Source: DASYVD01 sp050693035 (GTDB taxonomy: Bacteria; Actinomycetota; UBA4738; CALAEC01). From it: a stretch of DNA of 64,000 nucleotides. The position numbers and the translations under genes are program-made. Below the pieces are notes generated by a model. That model worked only from the letters and a program-made list of their open reading frames with translations. It was not told the origin of the DNA and ran no database searches. Shown in pieces: positions 25,093-34,697 of this stretch. Position 1 is the stretch's first letter. The number at the start of each line of letters is the position of its first letter. The stretch spans positions 20,464 through 84,463 of the forward strand of contig JBOGWB010000061.1 in the NCBI GenBank assembly GCA_050693035.1, in the 5' to 3' direction.

Positions 25093-26625
25093 TTACTTCG
25101 CGTACTCGATCGACCGCGTCTCCCGGATCACGGTGATCTTGATCTGTCCCGGGTACTGGAGCTCTTCCTCGACCTTCTTGGCGATGTCCCGGGCCAGGAC
25201 CTGGGCGGTCAGGTCGTCCACCTCCTCGGGCTTCACCATCACCCGGACCTCCCTCCCCGCCTGCATGGCGAAGGTCTTGGCCACACCGGGGTAGGACTCG
25301 CAGATCTGTTCCAGGCGCTCGAGTCGCTTCACGTACTGCTCGATGCTTTCCCGCCTGGCCCCCGGACGTCCCCCCGAGATCTGGTCGGCCGTCTGCGCCA
25401 GCACCGCGATGACGGTCCGCTGCTCCACCTCGCCGTGGTGGGACTCGATGGCGTGGACCACCTCGGGTGGCTCCTTGAGCCGGCGGGCCAGCTCCGCCCC
25501 GATCAGCGCGTGGGACCCCTCCACCTCGTGGGTCAAGGCCTTGCCGATGTCATGGAGCAACGCCGCCCGCTTGACGAGCGCGGGGTCGATCCCCAGCTCG
25601 CCGGCCAGGGCCGCGCCGATGTGAGCCGACTCGATCAGGTGGAGGAGGACGTTCTGCCCGTACGAGGTCCGGTACTGGAGCCTTCCCAGGACTCGGACCA
25701 TCTCCGGGTGGATGTCCGTGATCCCGGTCTCCTGGATGGCCCGCTCCCCGGCCCGCTTGATCTCCTCCTCCACCTCGGCCAGGGATCGCTGGTGCATCTC
25801 CTCGATCCGGGCGGGGTGGATCCGCCCGTCCGCCACGAGCTTCTCGAGCGTCTGGCGGGCCACCTCTCGGCGGACGGGGTCGAAGCAGGACAGCACGACC
25901 GCCTCGGGGGTGTCGTCGATGATCAGGTTCACCCCGGTGAGGGCCTCGAACGCTCGGATGTTCCGGCCCTCCCGGCCGATGATCCGGCCCTTCATGTCGT
26001 CCGAGGGAAGGGCGAACACCGCCACCGAGGAATCCGCCGTCTGCTCGGAGGCGACCCGCTGGATGGCGATGGTGACGATCTTGCGGGCGCGCTCCTCGCC
26101 TTCCTCTCGGGCCCGTTCCTCGATCTCCCGGACACTGGCCAGGGCCTCCCGCTTGGCCTCGTCGACCAGCTGGGCCATGAGGGCATCCTTGGCCTCCTGA
26201 GCCGTCATCCTGGCCACCTGCTCCATCTGGCGACGATGCTCCTCCGCCAGACGGCCCATCTCCTCCTGCTTCCGTTCGAGTTGCTGCTTCGTCTCGAGGA
26301 GGCTTCGCTCGGACTTCTGGAGCTGGGCGCTCTTCGCGTCGATCTCCTCCTCCCGCCGGGTCAAGCGAGCGTCCCGGCGTCGGGATTCCTCGCGGCGGGA
26401 GCGCACGTCCTCCTCGGCCTCTCGCCGCATCCCTGCGATCTCTTCCTTGACCTCAACGAGGGCCCTCCGGATGGTGTCCTCCGCCTCCTGCTCGGCATCG
26501 GCCACCAGCCGCCGGGCCCGGCTCTCGGCGTCGGAAACGGTGCGAGAGACCAGATGACGGCGAACCAGGTAACCGATGGCCGCGCCGGCGACGAGGGCCG
26601 CCAGGGCCGCTAGCCAGAGTTCCAT
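25093..26625 (-). CDS. rny: Ribonuclease Y
   Basis: A 510-residue membrane-anchored endoribonuclease that starts mRNA decay. Order: N-terminal TM helix (LWLAALAALVAGAAIGYLV), a long charged coiled coil (~25-190), a KH domain (KGRIIGREGRNIRAFE) and an HD domain with the metal pair in LLHDIGKALTHE. Start ATG 26625 follows AGGAGGAGAG; a frame extension six codons upstream overlaps that ribosome site. With rnj and pnp, also in this window, it forms the usual decay set. A 531-codon frame on the other strand is a shadow. Confidence 0.97.
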   Translation of the reverse strand: MELWLAALAALVAGAAIGYLVRRHLVSRTVSDAESRARRLVADAEQEAEDTIRRALVEVKEEIAGMRREAEEDVRSRREESRRRDARLTRREEEIDAKSAQLQKSERSLLETKQQLERKQEEMGRLAEEHRRQMEQVARMTAQEAKDALMAQLVDEAKREALASVREIEERAREEGEERARKIVTIAIQRVASEQTADSSVAVFALPSDDMKGRIIGREGRNIRAFEALTGVNLIIDDTPEAVVLSCFDPVRREVARQTLEKLVADGRIHPARIEEMHQRSLAEVEEEIKRAGERAIQETGITDIHPEMVRVLGRLQYRTSYGQNVLLHLIESAHIGAALAGELGIDPALVKRAALLHDIGKALTHEVEGSHALIGAELARRLKEPPEVVHAIESHHGEVEQRTVIAVLAQTADQISGGRPGARRESIEQYVKRLERLEQICESYPGVAKTFAMQAGREVRVMVKPEEVDDLTAQVLARDIAKKVEEELQYPGQIKITVIRETRSIEYAK

Positions 26626-26980
26626 CTCTCCTCCTAAAAGCACGAACGGCCGAGCCGAAGCCCGGCCGGTCCCTGTCGGAGAGCGGCTACGGCGAGGCAG
26701 GAAGGTGGGCGCTCTTGTCTGCCGGGCCCTCGATCAGGGTCCCGCTCGCCACCTCACCTGGTTCGATCGGACTGGGGTCACGTTTGTCGTTGGTCTGGTC
26801 GTCCGGTCGTTCGTCGTTGGCTCTTCTCCGATAACGGGTCGTGTACGGGCTATCTCTTGTTCACAATGTACGGCGCGGAGGGTGCGAACGCAATACAGGC
26901 GGGCCCTCGGCCACGACCGGAACGGGGTGGTTCGTCATGATTCGTACCACCGAGCGGACGGCCCACGGGCGAGCCCACCC
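26626..26980. other. 355-base gap upstream of rny
   Basis: No gene is supported here. The segment is the 5' region of rny and follows the stop of the membrane-protein gene at 26981. It holds the rny ribosome site next to 26630 and a T-rich, less GC-biased patch around 26780-26870. I see no convincing promoter hexamers, terminator or known riboswitch, but the length and base composition fit a long regulated leader. Confidence 0.4.
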
Positions 26981-27643
26981 CTAGACCCCCTTCACCTCGT
27001 TTCCTCGTCCCGCAGCCCTCGCCCGGTGTCGTCCGCCTCGCTCGGGCTTGCCGGGGCCCGGCACAGGCGGGCCCTCGCCCAGGGTGAGGAACTTCCGGAG
27101 GAGCGGCGCGAGCATCGTCCCCAGGGCGGCCAGGACCGCCGTGGCGCCCAGCGCACGGCCGGCTGTCTCGGGCGGGTCGATCTCCGTGATGATCACTCCG
27201 ATCAGCGCGCCGGCGATGGCCAGGACGAGAGCGACCGTCAACCAGACCACCAGGTTCACCGAGCGGTACCGGCCCCGGGCCAGCAACACGAGCGAGGTGT
27301 AGGCCAGCGCCACGGCCACCACGCCGAGCGACAACGGCGGCTTGAGATCCGTGAACCCCTCCACCGGGATCACCTCCCAGATGAGGAGCTCCCCGTAGGC
27401 GAGTCCCGCCACCGAGACCAGGACCCCGAGCCAGCCGAGCCACGAGAGGCCCCGCTCGAACCGAAGGGACGAGCACAGCCCGGTGAGGCTGAAAAACCCC
27501 AGGAGGAGCACGGCGAGGAGGACCCGGGCCTCCAGCTCGCCGGTCCTGCCGACAACGAAGATGGTCGCCCCCACGATCGCCGCGGCGACGAGCGAGGCGA
27601 TCACGACGATCAGGAGGAAGCGCTTCAGCCGCGGGTGAGCCAC
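26981..27643 (-). CDS. Multi-pass membrane protein of unknown function
   Basis: A 220-residue protein with about six hydrophobic helices (FLLIVVIASLVAAAIVGATI, VLLAVLLLGFFSLTGL, LGWLGVLVSVAGLAYGELLI, LGVVAVALAYTSLVLLA, VVWLTVALVLAIAGALIGVI, LGATAVLAALGTMLAPLL) and a basic cytoplasmic tail. No family motif is recognised. It lies between recX and rny on the same strand, 44 bases after recX. The start is ATG 27643. Confidence 0.7.
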   Translation of the reverse strand: MAHPRLKRFLLIVVIASLVAAAIVGATIFVVGRTGELEARVLLAVLLLGFFSLTGLCSSLRFERGLSWLGWLGVLVSVAGLAYGELLIWEVIPVEGFTDLKPPLSLGVVAVALAYTSLVLLARGRYRSVNLVVWLTVALVLAIAGALIGVIITEIDPPETAGRALGATAVLAALGTMLAPLLRKFLTLGEGPPVPGPGKPERGGRHRARAAGRGNEVKGV

Positions 27644-27687
27644 GCCGGGATGCTAACGCGACCAAAGGCTTCGATCGGGGAAGGGGG

Positions 27688-28197
27688 TCAGCCTTCGTCG
27701 AGCTCCATCACCCGGCGGCAGGCGGTCCTGGCGGTCTCGCCCGAGTAGCCGCGGCGCTGGAGGAAGCTCAACAGGCGGCGATACGCCGCCTCGGGCGGGA
27801 GCCCCCTGAGCCGTCCGAGGCGCGAACGGGCGAGCTCCTCCGCCCGGGCCTCCTCGCCTTCACCCGAGGCTTCTTCCACGGCGCGCTCGGCCACGTCGCG
27901 CGAGACCCCCGCTTTGCGCAGCGACGCCAGCGCCGCCCGGCGTCCCGCCAGGCGACGATCCACCTCGTGCGCGGCGAGCTCCCGGGCGAACCGCTCGTCG
28001 TCGATCAACCCGACGGCCTCGAGGTCAGCCAGGCCGTCCTCGATGTCCTGCTCGTCGAAGCCGGCCATGCGCAGGCGACGGAACAGCTCCGCGTGGCTCC
28101 GGGACCGCACCGAAAGGAGCCGGAGCGCGCGGTCCTTGGCCCGGGCGGGGGTGGACTCGATCTCCTTGCCTCTCGCCGGCCGTCCTCCGAAGCTCAC
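27688..28197 (-). CDS. recX: RecA regulator RecX
   Basis: A 169-residue all-helical RecX made of repeated three-helix units, for example ALRLLSVRSRSHAELFRRL, DIEDGLADLEAVGLIDDERF and RLLSFLQRRGYSGETA. RecX binds RecA filaments and limits their growth. The start GTG 28197 lies 11 bases after the recA stop, so the two are co-transcribed under the SOS box upstream of recA. Length and context are normal. Confidence 0.93.
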   Translation of the reverse strand: MSFGGRPARGKEIESTPARAKDRALRLLSVRSRSHAELFRRLRMAGFDEQDIEDGLADLEAVGLIDDERFARELAAHEVDRRLAGRRAALASLRKAGVSRDVAERAVEEASGEGEEARAEELARSRLGRLRGLPPEAAYRRLLSFLQRRGYSGETARTACRRVMELDEG

Positions 28198-28208
28198 CGC
28201 GGGATCCG

Positions 28209-29297
<1,089 letters not shown>

Positions 29298-29393
29298 GAC
29301 ATGAACCTCCTCGGTCGATCTCGCCGCGAGGCTAGCGGGTAGGTACGACATGAATTACACCTCTGTCGTTCTCAGATAACAAGGGGAGGCTAC

Positions 29394-29409
29394 TCGAACA
29401 GATGTTCGA
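29394..29409. promoter_or_regulatory. SOS box upstream of recA
   Basis: TCGAACAGATGTTCGA, an exact GAAC-N4-GTTC operator, in the 126-base spacer between thpR and recA. It matches the boxes at lexA in core and flanks, and places recA-recX in the LexA regulon. Confidence 0.9.
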
Positions 29410-29423
29410 GGTCAAGCACCCAC

Positions 29424-30017
29424 TCACCCACCGAGCGGGAACGCCTCCAGCACCTCGTACCGGGCGCCGCGAGGCGACAGGTAGCTCTGATACAGCAGGA
29501 GCGTCGAGACTCGGAACGGGCGGGCTTCCACCGCGAACTCCTCCAGCTCCGCGGCGACGTCGGAGAGGTCGGCGGGGGGGTCGAACCGCGCTACGGTGAG
29601 GTGCGGGGTGAACCCCCGTTTCTCCGGAGGGAAGTCCTCGGCCAGCGCCGCGTCGAGGGCCTTGGACAGCGCCGACAGGCTGCCCTCCGGGTCCTCGAGC
29701 CCCACCCACAGCACCCGGGCCCGGGTGGCGCGAGGGAACACGCCCAGCGCGTCGAGCGACAGCGTGAACGGACGGATCCCGGCGGCCGCCTCCCGGCACG
29801 CCTCGTGCACCGAGTCCACGAGGCGTGGCCACGTCCGTCCCAGGAACTTCAGGGTCAGGTGCCAGTTCTCCGGCCGGACCCACCGCCCTCGCGGAAAGCG
29901 TTCCCGCCACGGCCCCAGCGCACCGTCCGCGGAACGAACGACATCCGGCGCCGGATCGACCGCCACGAACAGCCGAAGGGGCTTCGCCTCGGGCCGGGCG
30001 GCGCGGTTCCGGGCCAT
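29424..30017 (-). CDS. thpR: RNA 2',3'-cyclic phosphodiesterase (2'-5' RNA ligase family)
   Basis: A 197-residue 2H phosphoesterase. Two HxTx motifs are present: HLTL near residue 53 and HLTV near 139, with the surrounding PENWHLTLKFLG and GFTPHLTVAR typical of ThpR. Such enzymes open 2',3'-cyclic phosphates on RNA and can run the reverse ligation. Start ATG 30017 shares one base with the cinA stop (TGATG), so it is coupled to cinA and probably part of a pgsA-cinA-thpR unit upstream of recA. Confidence 0.93.
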   Translation of the reverse strand: MARNRAARPEAKPLRLFVAVDPAPDVVRSADGALGPWRERFPRGRWVRPENWHLTLKFLGRTWPRLVDSVHEACREAAAGIRPFTLSLDALGVFPRATRARVLWVGLEDPEGSLSALSKALDAALAEDFPPEKRGFTPHLTVARFDPPADLSDVAAELEEFAVEARPFRVSTLLLYQSYLSPRGARYEVLEAFPLGG

Positions 30018-31303
30018 CAGCCCTCGTCGGCGGGCTGGACCTGCCGCTGTCTGACCCGCTCCCCCGCCTGTCGCAGCAGGGACTTCCGGACCAGATCGAG
30101 GGCCTGGACCTGGGCCCACCGTCGAACCTGGACCCGGTCCCCGGGGGCCCGGAAGTGTCGGGCCTCCTCGCCCTCTCCCGACACCGCCGCCACCCACAGC
30201 TCTCCCGGCACGTGGCCCTCCAGAGGTTCCGGACCGGCGACGCCGGTGGTCGAGACGCCGACGTCCGCCCCGAACAGCTCCCGGACCCCCCGAGCCATCT
30301 CCAGCGCACACGCCTCACTCACCATCCCGACATCCGTGAGCGTCTCTTCCGAGACCCCCAGGACCCTCCTCTTCGCATCGAGGGAGTAGGCGACCACTCC
30401 CCCCGCCAGGTACGCGGAGGCGCCGGGGGCGTCGGCCAGCCGGGAGGCGAGGCCGCCTCCCGTGAGGGACTCGGCGAAGGCGATGGTCAGTTGCGACCGG
30501 ACCAAGAGCTTCCCGACAGCGGCCTCCAGGGTCTCGTCGTCCACCCCGACGACGTGGTCGCCCAGGCGGTCGCGGACCTCTCGCTCCACCGGCTCGATAA
30601 GGGTCAGCGCCGCCGCCCGGCCTCCGGCCTTGGCGGTGATCCGTACCCGGACCTCCCCCTCCGAGGCCAGGTAGGCCAGGGTCGGGTTCGAGGATTCCCG
30701 GAACAGATCGTCGAGCAGCTCGCCTACGCTGGCCTCGGCGATGCCCACCACCCGAACGATCCGCGAGACGATGGCCCCCTCGCCGGCGACGGCGGAGAGC
30801 TCGGGGACGATCGTCCCCTCCAGCATCTCCCGCATCTCGGCGGGCACCCCTGCCACGGCGTACAGACGCTTCCCGTCGTCGAGCTCGAGGACCAGTCCGG
30901 GCGCGGTGCCCCGGTCGGGAAGGACGTACCGGGCCCCTTCGGGCACGTCGCACTGGACGAGGTTCGATTCGGGCATCTCTCGCCCCATCCGCCGGAACTT
31001 CTCTCGCAGGAAGTCTTCGATCTCGGGATGACGGCGGAGCGGCCGCCCCAGCGCCTCGGCGATGCCGTCCCTGGTGACGTCGTCGCCGGTCGGGCCCAGA
31101 CCGCCGGTGAGGATGACCACATCGGCGCGCGGCACCGCCAATCGGATGGCCTCGGTGATCCGCCCGACGTTGTCCCCCACGGCTTGGTGGTGAAGGACGT
31201 CGGTCCCGATGTCGGCCAGGCGAGCGGAAATCTCGGCCGCATTCGAGTTGACGATCTGCCCGAGGAGGATCTCCGTGCCGATCCCCACGACTTCCGCTCT
31301 CAT
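30017..31303 (-). CDS. cinA: CinA: nicotinamide-nucleotide amidohydrolase / MoaB-like fusion
   Basis: A 428-residue protein from ATG 31303. The N-terminal ~250 residues are the MoaB/MogA-like (COG1058) domain (GTEILLGQIVNSNAAEI, LTGGLGPTGDD). The C-terminal ~160 residues are the CinA amidohydrolase (FAESLTGGGLASRLA, VGVSTTGVAGPEP) that converts nicotinamide mononucleotide to nicotinate mononucleotide in pyridine-nucleotide recycling. Placement just upstream of recA recalls the cinA-recA association in many bacteria. It overlaps pgsA upstream by ATGA and thpR downstream. Confidence 0.95.
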   Translation of the reverse strand: MRAEVVGIGTEILLGQIVNSNAAEISARLADIGTDVLHHQAVGDNVGRITEAIRLAVPRADVVILTGGLGPTGDDVTRDGIAEALGRPLRRHPEIEDFLREKFRRMGREMPESNLVQCDVPEGARYVLPDRGTAPGLVLELDDGKRLYAVAGVPAEMREMLEGTIVPELSAVAGEGAIVSRIVRVVGIAEASVGELLDDLFRESSNPTLAYLASEGEVRVRITAKAGGRAAALTLIEPVEREVRDRLGDHVVGVDDETLEAAVGKLLVRSQLTIAFAESLTGGGLASRLADAPGASAYLAGGVVAYSLDAKRRVLGVSEETLTDVGMVSEACALEMARGVRELFGADVGVSTTGVAGPEPLEGHVPGELWVAAVSGEGEEARHFRAPGDRVQVRRWAQVQALDLVRKSLLRQAGERVRQRQVQPADEG

Positions 31304-31827
31304 CCGGGACGGGCCGCCTTGAGCGCGTAATCGAGCCCCGACCACAGCGTGAGCGCTACAGCGACCACCAGGGTCAAGAAGAGGAGTGGGCCCGCCCCCG
31401 GCCCGAGCGGGAGGAGATGCAGGAGAACCGTGACCATCTGCGCGGCCGTCTTCGCCTTCCCCCATCCGGACGCCGGCATGGGGCGCCCGCGGCTCCCCAG
31501 CCATGCGCGAAGGAGCGACACCCCGAGCTCGCGGGCAACGATGATCACCGCCGCCCACAGAGGAAACCGACCGAGCGCGGTGAGCGTCACGACCGGCGCG
31601 GCAATCAGGATCTTGTCCGCCAGCGGGTCGAGCCACTGCCCCGTGGCCGTGGTGGCTGCGTACCGGCGAGCGAGATAGCCGTCCAGCCCGTCGGTGCCCG
31701 CGGCGATGACGAAGAGTGCGGCGGCGATCACCTCACCGGCGGGACGGTTCCACAGGATGAGCAGCGCCAGCACCGGGGCGAGCAGGATGCGGGCGACGCT
31801 GATGACGTTGGGCCAACCCAGTCCCAG
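31300..31827 (-). CDS. pgsA: CDP-diacylglycerol-glycerol-3-phosphate 3-phosphatidyltransferase
   Basis: A membrane CDP-alcohol phosphatidyltransferase making phosphatidylglycerol phosphate. The signature D-x2-D-G-x2-A-R-x8-G-x3-D-x3-D is intact (DGLDGYLARR ... GQWLDPLADK). About five helices. The family normally starts some ten residues before PNVISVAR. No ATG, GTG or TTG exists there: ATG 31959 is in frame but lies 127 bases inside the RodZ-like gene and encodes a low-complexity lead. CTG 31827 or CTG 31821, preceded by GAGGAG, is therefore my preferred start. The stop overlaps cinA. Confidence 0.88.
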   Translation of the reverse strand: MGLGWPNVISVARILLAPVLALLILWNRPAGEVIAAALFVIAAGTDGLDGYLARRYAATTATGQWLDPLADKILIAAPVVTLTALGRFPLWAAVIIVARELGVSLLRAWLGSRGRPMPASGWGKAKTAAQMVTVLLHLLPLGPGAGPLLFLTLVVAVALTLWSGLDYALKAARPG

Positions 31828-31832
31828 CGGTG

Positions 31833-32570
31833 CTAGGGCTCCTCGCCGGCCTTCTTCCGGTAGCTGGTCGGCTCGAACGTCTCCAGGAACGGCTGATTCG
31901 ACTGACCGGGCATCCCGAGGTCGCTCCCGTTCACCGTTAGGCGGACGCTCTTGCCCCATTCCAGCTCCACGTCGATCCGGCGCTCCGCCTCGAAGGAGCG
32001 GACGTCGCCCCGATCAAGCCTACCCGAGAAGGCGACCTGGCCATCCGTCTCGATGACGGCGTGCACGCTCGTGCGGGCCGCGAGGTCCACGCGCACGCCC
32101 GGCGGCAGGACCGGGACCTTGGGGGGCGCCGACAGGGGCGCAGCGGTGGGCGTCGACGCCGACCGGTTCAGCAGCCCGACCGCGGCCGCCGAGAGGAAGA
32201 CGATCAGCGCGGCCACGGCGGCGAGCGGCCAGCTGGGCCGGCGGTGGAGGAGGACCCGCACCTCGCTGCCGGACTTCGGGCTCCCCGGCGGGGAATCCAT
32301 GGGCAGCGGCACCGGCGCGGGGCGGCCGAAGGCATGGTCGTACACGGCGAGGACCTTCTCCGGGTTGAGCCCCAGGTAGCGGGAGTAGGAACGCAGGAAG
32401 CCTCGCACGTAGACCTCCCCGCCGAGGGACTCGAAGTCCTCCCGCTCGAGACCCTGGAGATAATCGATGCGGAGCATCGTGTCGCGGCTCGCCTCTTCCA
32501 GCGACTTCCTGCGGCGGCGGCGAGCCTTCTCCAGGGCCCCGCCGATCCCAATCTCCGTTTTCGTCTGCAT
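31833..32570 (-). CDS. RodZ-like HTH, single-TM protein (DUF4115)
   Basis: A 245-residue protein. An N-terminal RodZ-type helix-turn-helix (IGGALEKARRRRRKSLEEAS, YLQGLEREDFESL, YVRGFLRSYSRYLGLNP) is followed by a Pro/Ser linker, one TM helix near residue 120 (WPLAAVAALIVFLSAAAVGLL) and a C-terminal DUF4115 beta domain (ARTSVHAVIETDG ... VELEWGKSVRLTVNG). RodZ links MreB to the elongation machinery in rods; in Gram-positives this gene often stands between ftsK or pgsA genes, as here beside pgsA. Function is by family and synteny. Confidence 0.87.
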   Translation of the reverse strand: MQTKTEIGIGGALEKARRRRRKSLEEASRDTMLRIDYLQGLEREDFESLGGEVYVRGFLRSYSRYLGLNPEKVLAVYDHAFGRPAPVPLPMDSPPGSPKSGSEVRVLLHRRPSWPLAAVAALIVFLSAAAVGLLNRSASTPTAAPLSAPPKVPVLPPGVRVDLAARTSVHAVIETDGQVAFSGRLDRGDVRSFEAERRIDVELEWGKSVRLTVNGSDLGMPGQSNQPFLETFEPTSYRKKAGEEP

Positions 32571-32652
32571 TGCCCAAACTCTCTAGGGGTGGGGTTGCCG
32601 GGATTATAGGTCGGCCGGGGGGGCCAAGCGAGGGGAGCGCCCGGGAGGTCCC

Positions 32653-33723
32653 TCAGTGTGGGACGGAGAGGGGGGCTCGCCGGCGCCGGCTCGGGACCGC
32701 GGCCGCCGCCCACGGGATCGCCAGGCCGAACGTGGCGCCCCCGCCCGGCCGGCTCTCCACCCACACTCGGCCGCCGTGGGCTTCCGCGATGGTGCGGGTG
32801 ATGTACAGCCCCAGGCCGTGTCCCCCCGCACCGCTGCGGGGCAGCCGGGAGAACTTCTGGAACAGGGCCTCCCGGTGGCGGGGGTCGATGCCGGGGCCCT
32901 GGTCAGCGACGGTGATCCGGACCTCGCCCTCGGCGGCCTCCGCCGCGAGGCGGATCGGCGACCCCGGCGGCCCGTGCTTCACGGCGTTGGAGAGGTAGTT
33001 TCCGACGGCCTCGTGAACCGCGCCCGGATCGATCCGAACCGTCGGGAGCTCGGCGGGAACCGAGAGCTCGAAGCGGTGGCTCGTTGCACCGGAGCGTGCC
33101 TGCGCCACGGCCTCCTCCAGGATCGGGGCGATCTCCTGGGCGGTCCGCTCGCCGACCAGTCCCCCGCGGCCGTCCGTGCCCGACCGGACCAACCGCTCCA
33201 CGAGCCGGGCGAGCTCCCGCCCGAGCCCGGCGATGCCCTCCAGGGCCCGCCGCCGCTCCCGCTCGTCGAACCGTTCCCAGTACCGCAGGAGCATCTCGGC
33301 GACCGCGGTCACCGAAGCCGCCGGCGCCACGATGTCGTGAGCCAGGACCGCCAGTTCCTCCTCCGCCGGAGGCTCCCGGCCCGACCAGGCTACCCGCAAC
33401 ACCTCGGCGAGCCGCCGCACGTCGGGAGCCCCGAGTCCTCCGTTCGGAAACCACAGCTCGAGGGGAGTGAGGACCACCGGAACCGCCGGCGCCATCCGGA
33501 GGAGGGCGGGGAAGACCCACCGGGCATCCTTCTCCGTGGTGGGTGCGGCGAGGAGGACCGCGTCGGGCCGGAGACCCGCGCTCATTAGGGCAGCGGTTCG
33601 GACGTCGGCCGCTTCGCCAACCACCTGGACCCCGCTCACGGCCTCGAGCGCGGATCGCAGACGGCGCCGGGCGGTGGGGCCGGGGGCGGCGACGACCAGG
33701 CGGATATGACGCTCGGGGTCCAT
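32653..33723 (-). CDS. Sensor histidine kinase with degenerate receiver domain
   Basis: A 356-residue soluble protein. Residues ~8-90 look like a response-regulator receiver (IRLVVAAPGPTARRRLRSAL, GVQVVGEAADVRTA, RPDAVLLAAP, VPVVLT), but the acidic pair and the phospho-acceptor are replaced: LLA stands where LLD is expected. A DHp helix with the H-box LAHDIVAPAASV and a full HATPase domain follow (NYLSNAVKH, DQGPGIDP, GGHGLGLYITRTI). It can therefore bind ATP and autophosphorylate on paper, while the receiver probably acts as a sensing or docking domain. No membrane segment and no partner regulator lie nearby. Confidence 0.82.
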   Translation of the reverse strand: MDPERHIRLVVAAPGPTARRRLRSALEAVSGVQVVGEAADVRTAALMSAGLRPDAVLLAAPTTEKDARWVFPALLRMAPAVPVVLTPLELWFPNGGLGAPDVRRLAEVLRVAWSGREPPAEEELAVLAHDIVAPAASVTAVAEMLLRYWERFDERERRRALEGIAGLGRELARLVERLVRSGTDGRGGLVGERTAQEIAPILEEAVAQARSGATSHRFELSVPAELPTVRIDPGAVHEAVGNYLSNAVKHGPPGSPIRLAAEAAEGEVRITVADQGPGIDPRHREALFQKFSRLPRSGAGGHGLGLYITRTIAEAHGGRVWVESRPGGGATFGLAIPWAAAAVPSRRRRAPLSVPH

Positions 33724-33780
33724 GGGGATCGAAACGGTACAAGCAGGGACGCCCCAGGTGTGGGATTTCCGCCGACCCCG

Positions 33781-34697
33781 CTAGCCCGTCTCCCGGGCCC
33801 GCGGGCGGTTCACGAGCAGGACCCCGCCGATCACGGCCGCAAACCCCACGGTGAACAGGAGCGAGAGGCGCTCCTCGAGCAGGAGAGCGGCCAAGGATGC
33901 GGCGACGAGCGGGTTGATGTTCACGTACACAGCCACCTGGGTCGGCGTGAGGCGTGACAGCGCCGAGGTCCATAGGAAGAACCCCACGGCTCCGCCCAGG
34001 ACGGCCACGAACAGCACCAGCCCGAGTGTCGTGCCGCCGAGATCGGCCGCCGCCGAGGGGAGCCCTCCACCATGGCAACGGGAAGCAGGTAGGCCGTGCC
34101 GATCAGCATCGGGTAGGCGGTCACCGTGAGGGGCGAGTGCCGAGCGAGCGCGCGCTTCGAGAGCACCCCGTACAGCGCTCCCCAGAACGCCGTGAGAAGA
34201 AGAAGCGCGTCACCGAGGATCGCCCGGCCGTTCTGGGGGAGGAACAGGCCCCGTTCGGCGAAAGCGAGGGCGATTCCGGCCACGCTCAGGAAGACACCGC
34301 CGATCTGGTGGGGAAGGAGCCGCTCGCCCACCGCCTTCCGGGCCATCACCGCGCTCCATACGGGCATCGTGGCGAGCATCAGGGCTCCCCGTGAGGCCTC
34401 CGTGAACTGGAGCCCCACGTTGAAGCTCAGGGGGAACAGCGCGTAGAAGACCAGAGCGAGCAGCGCAAAGCGAGGGAGGATCCGCCGATCCAGCCTCAGA
34501 GCGTCGCGGCGCCAGGTCGCCGCCACGAGGAGTAGCAGCAGCCCTCCTATACCGAACCGGAGAACCGCCAAGCTCACCGGCGGGACGTCGCGGACGGCGA
34601 CACGAACCGCGACCACGGAAGCGCCGAAGAATACGGCGGCGACCGCGGCGCCCAGATTCGCGCCGAGGGCGCCGTGGACTTCAGTCTTCGCTGGCAA
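33781..34697 (-). pseudogene. EamA/DMT-family transporter with one frameshift
   Basis: Two EamA halves of about five helices each. The first (from TTG 34697, overlapping the cyclase stop) runs LGAAVAAVFFGASVVAVRVA through MLIGTAYLLPVAMVEG. The second continues in another frame: GGTTLGLVLFVAVLGGAVGFF to VNINPLVAASLAALLLEERL. The shift lies at a run of four G at 34057-34060; one added base restores a single protein of about 305 residues. The DMT superfamily exports metabolites or amino acids. Either a recent loss-of-function mutation or a homopolymer error in the assembly. Confidence 0.8.

Noticed and set aside
25018..26613. 531-codon open frame on the plus strand
   Set aside because: It is antisense to rny, with no domain and no ribosome site; GC-rich codons leave opposite-strand frames open.
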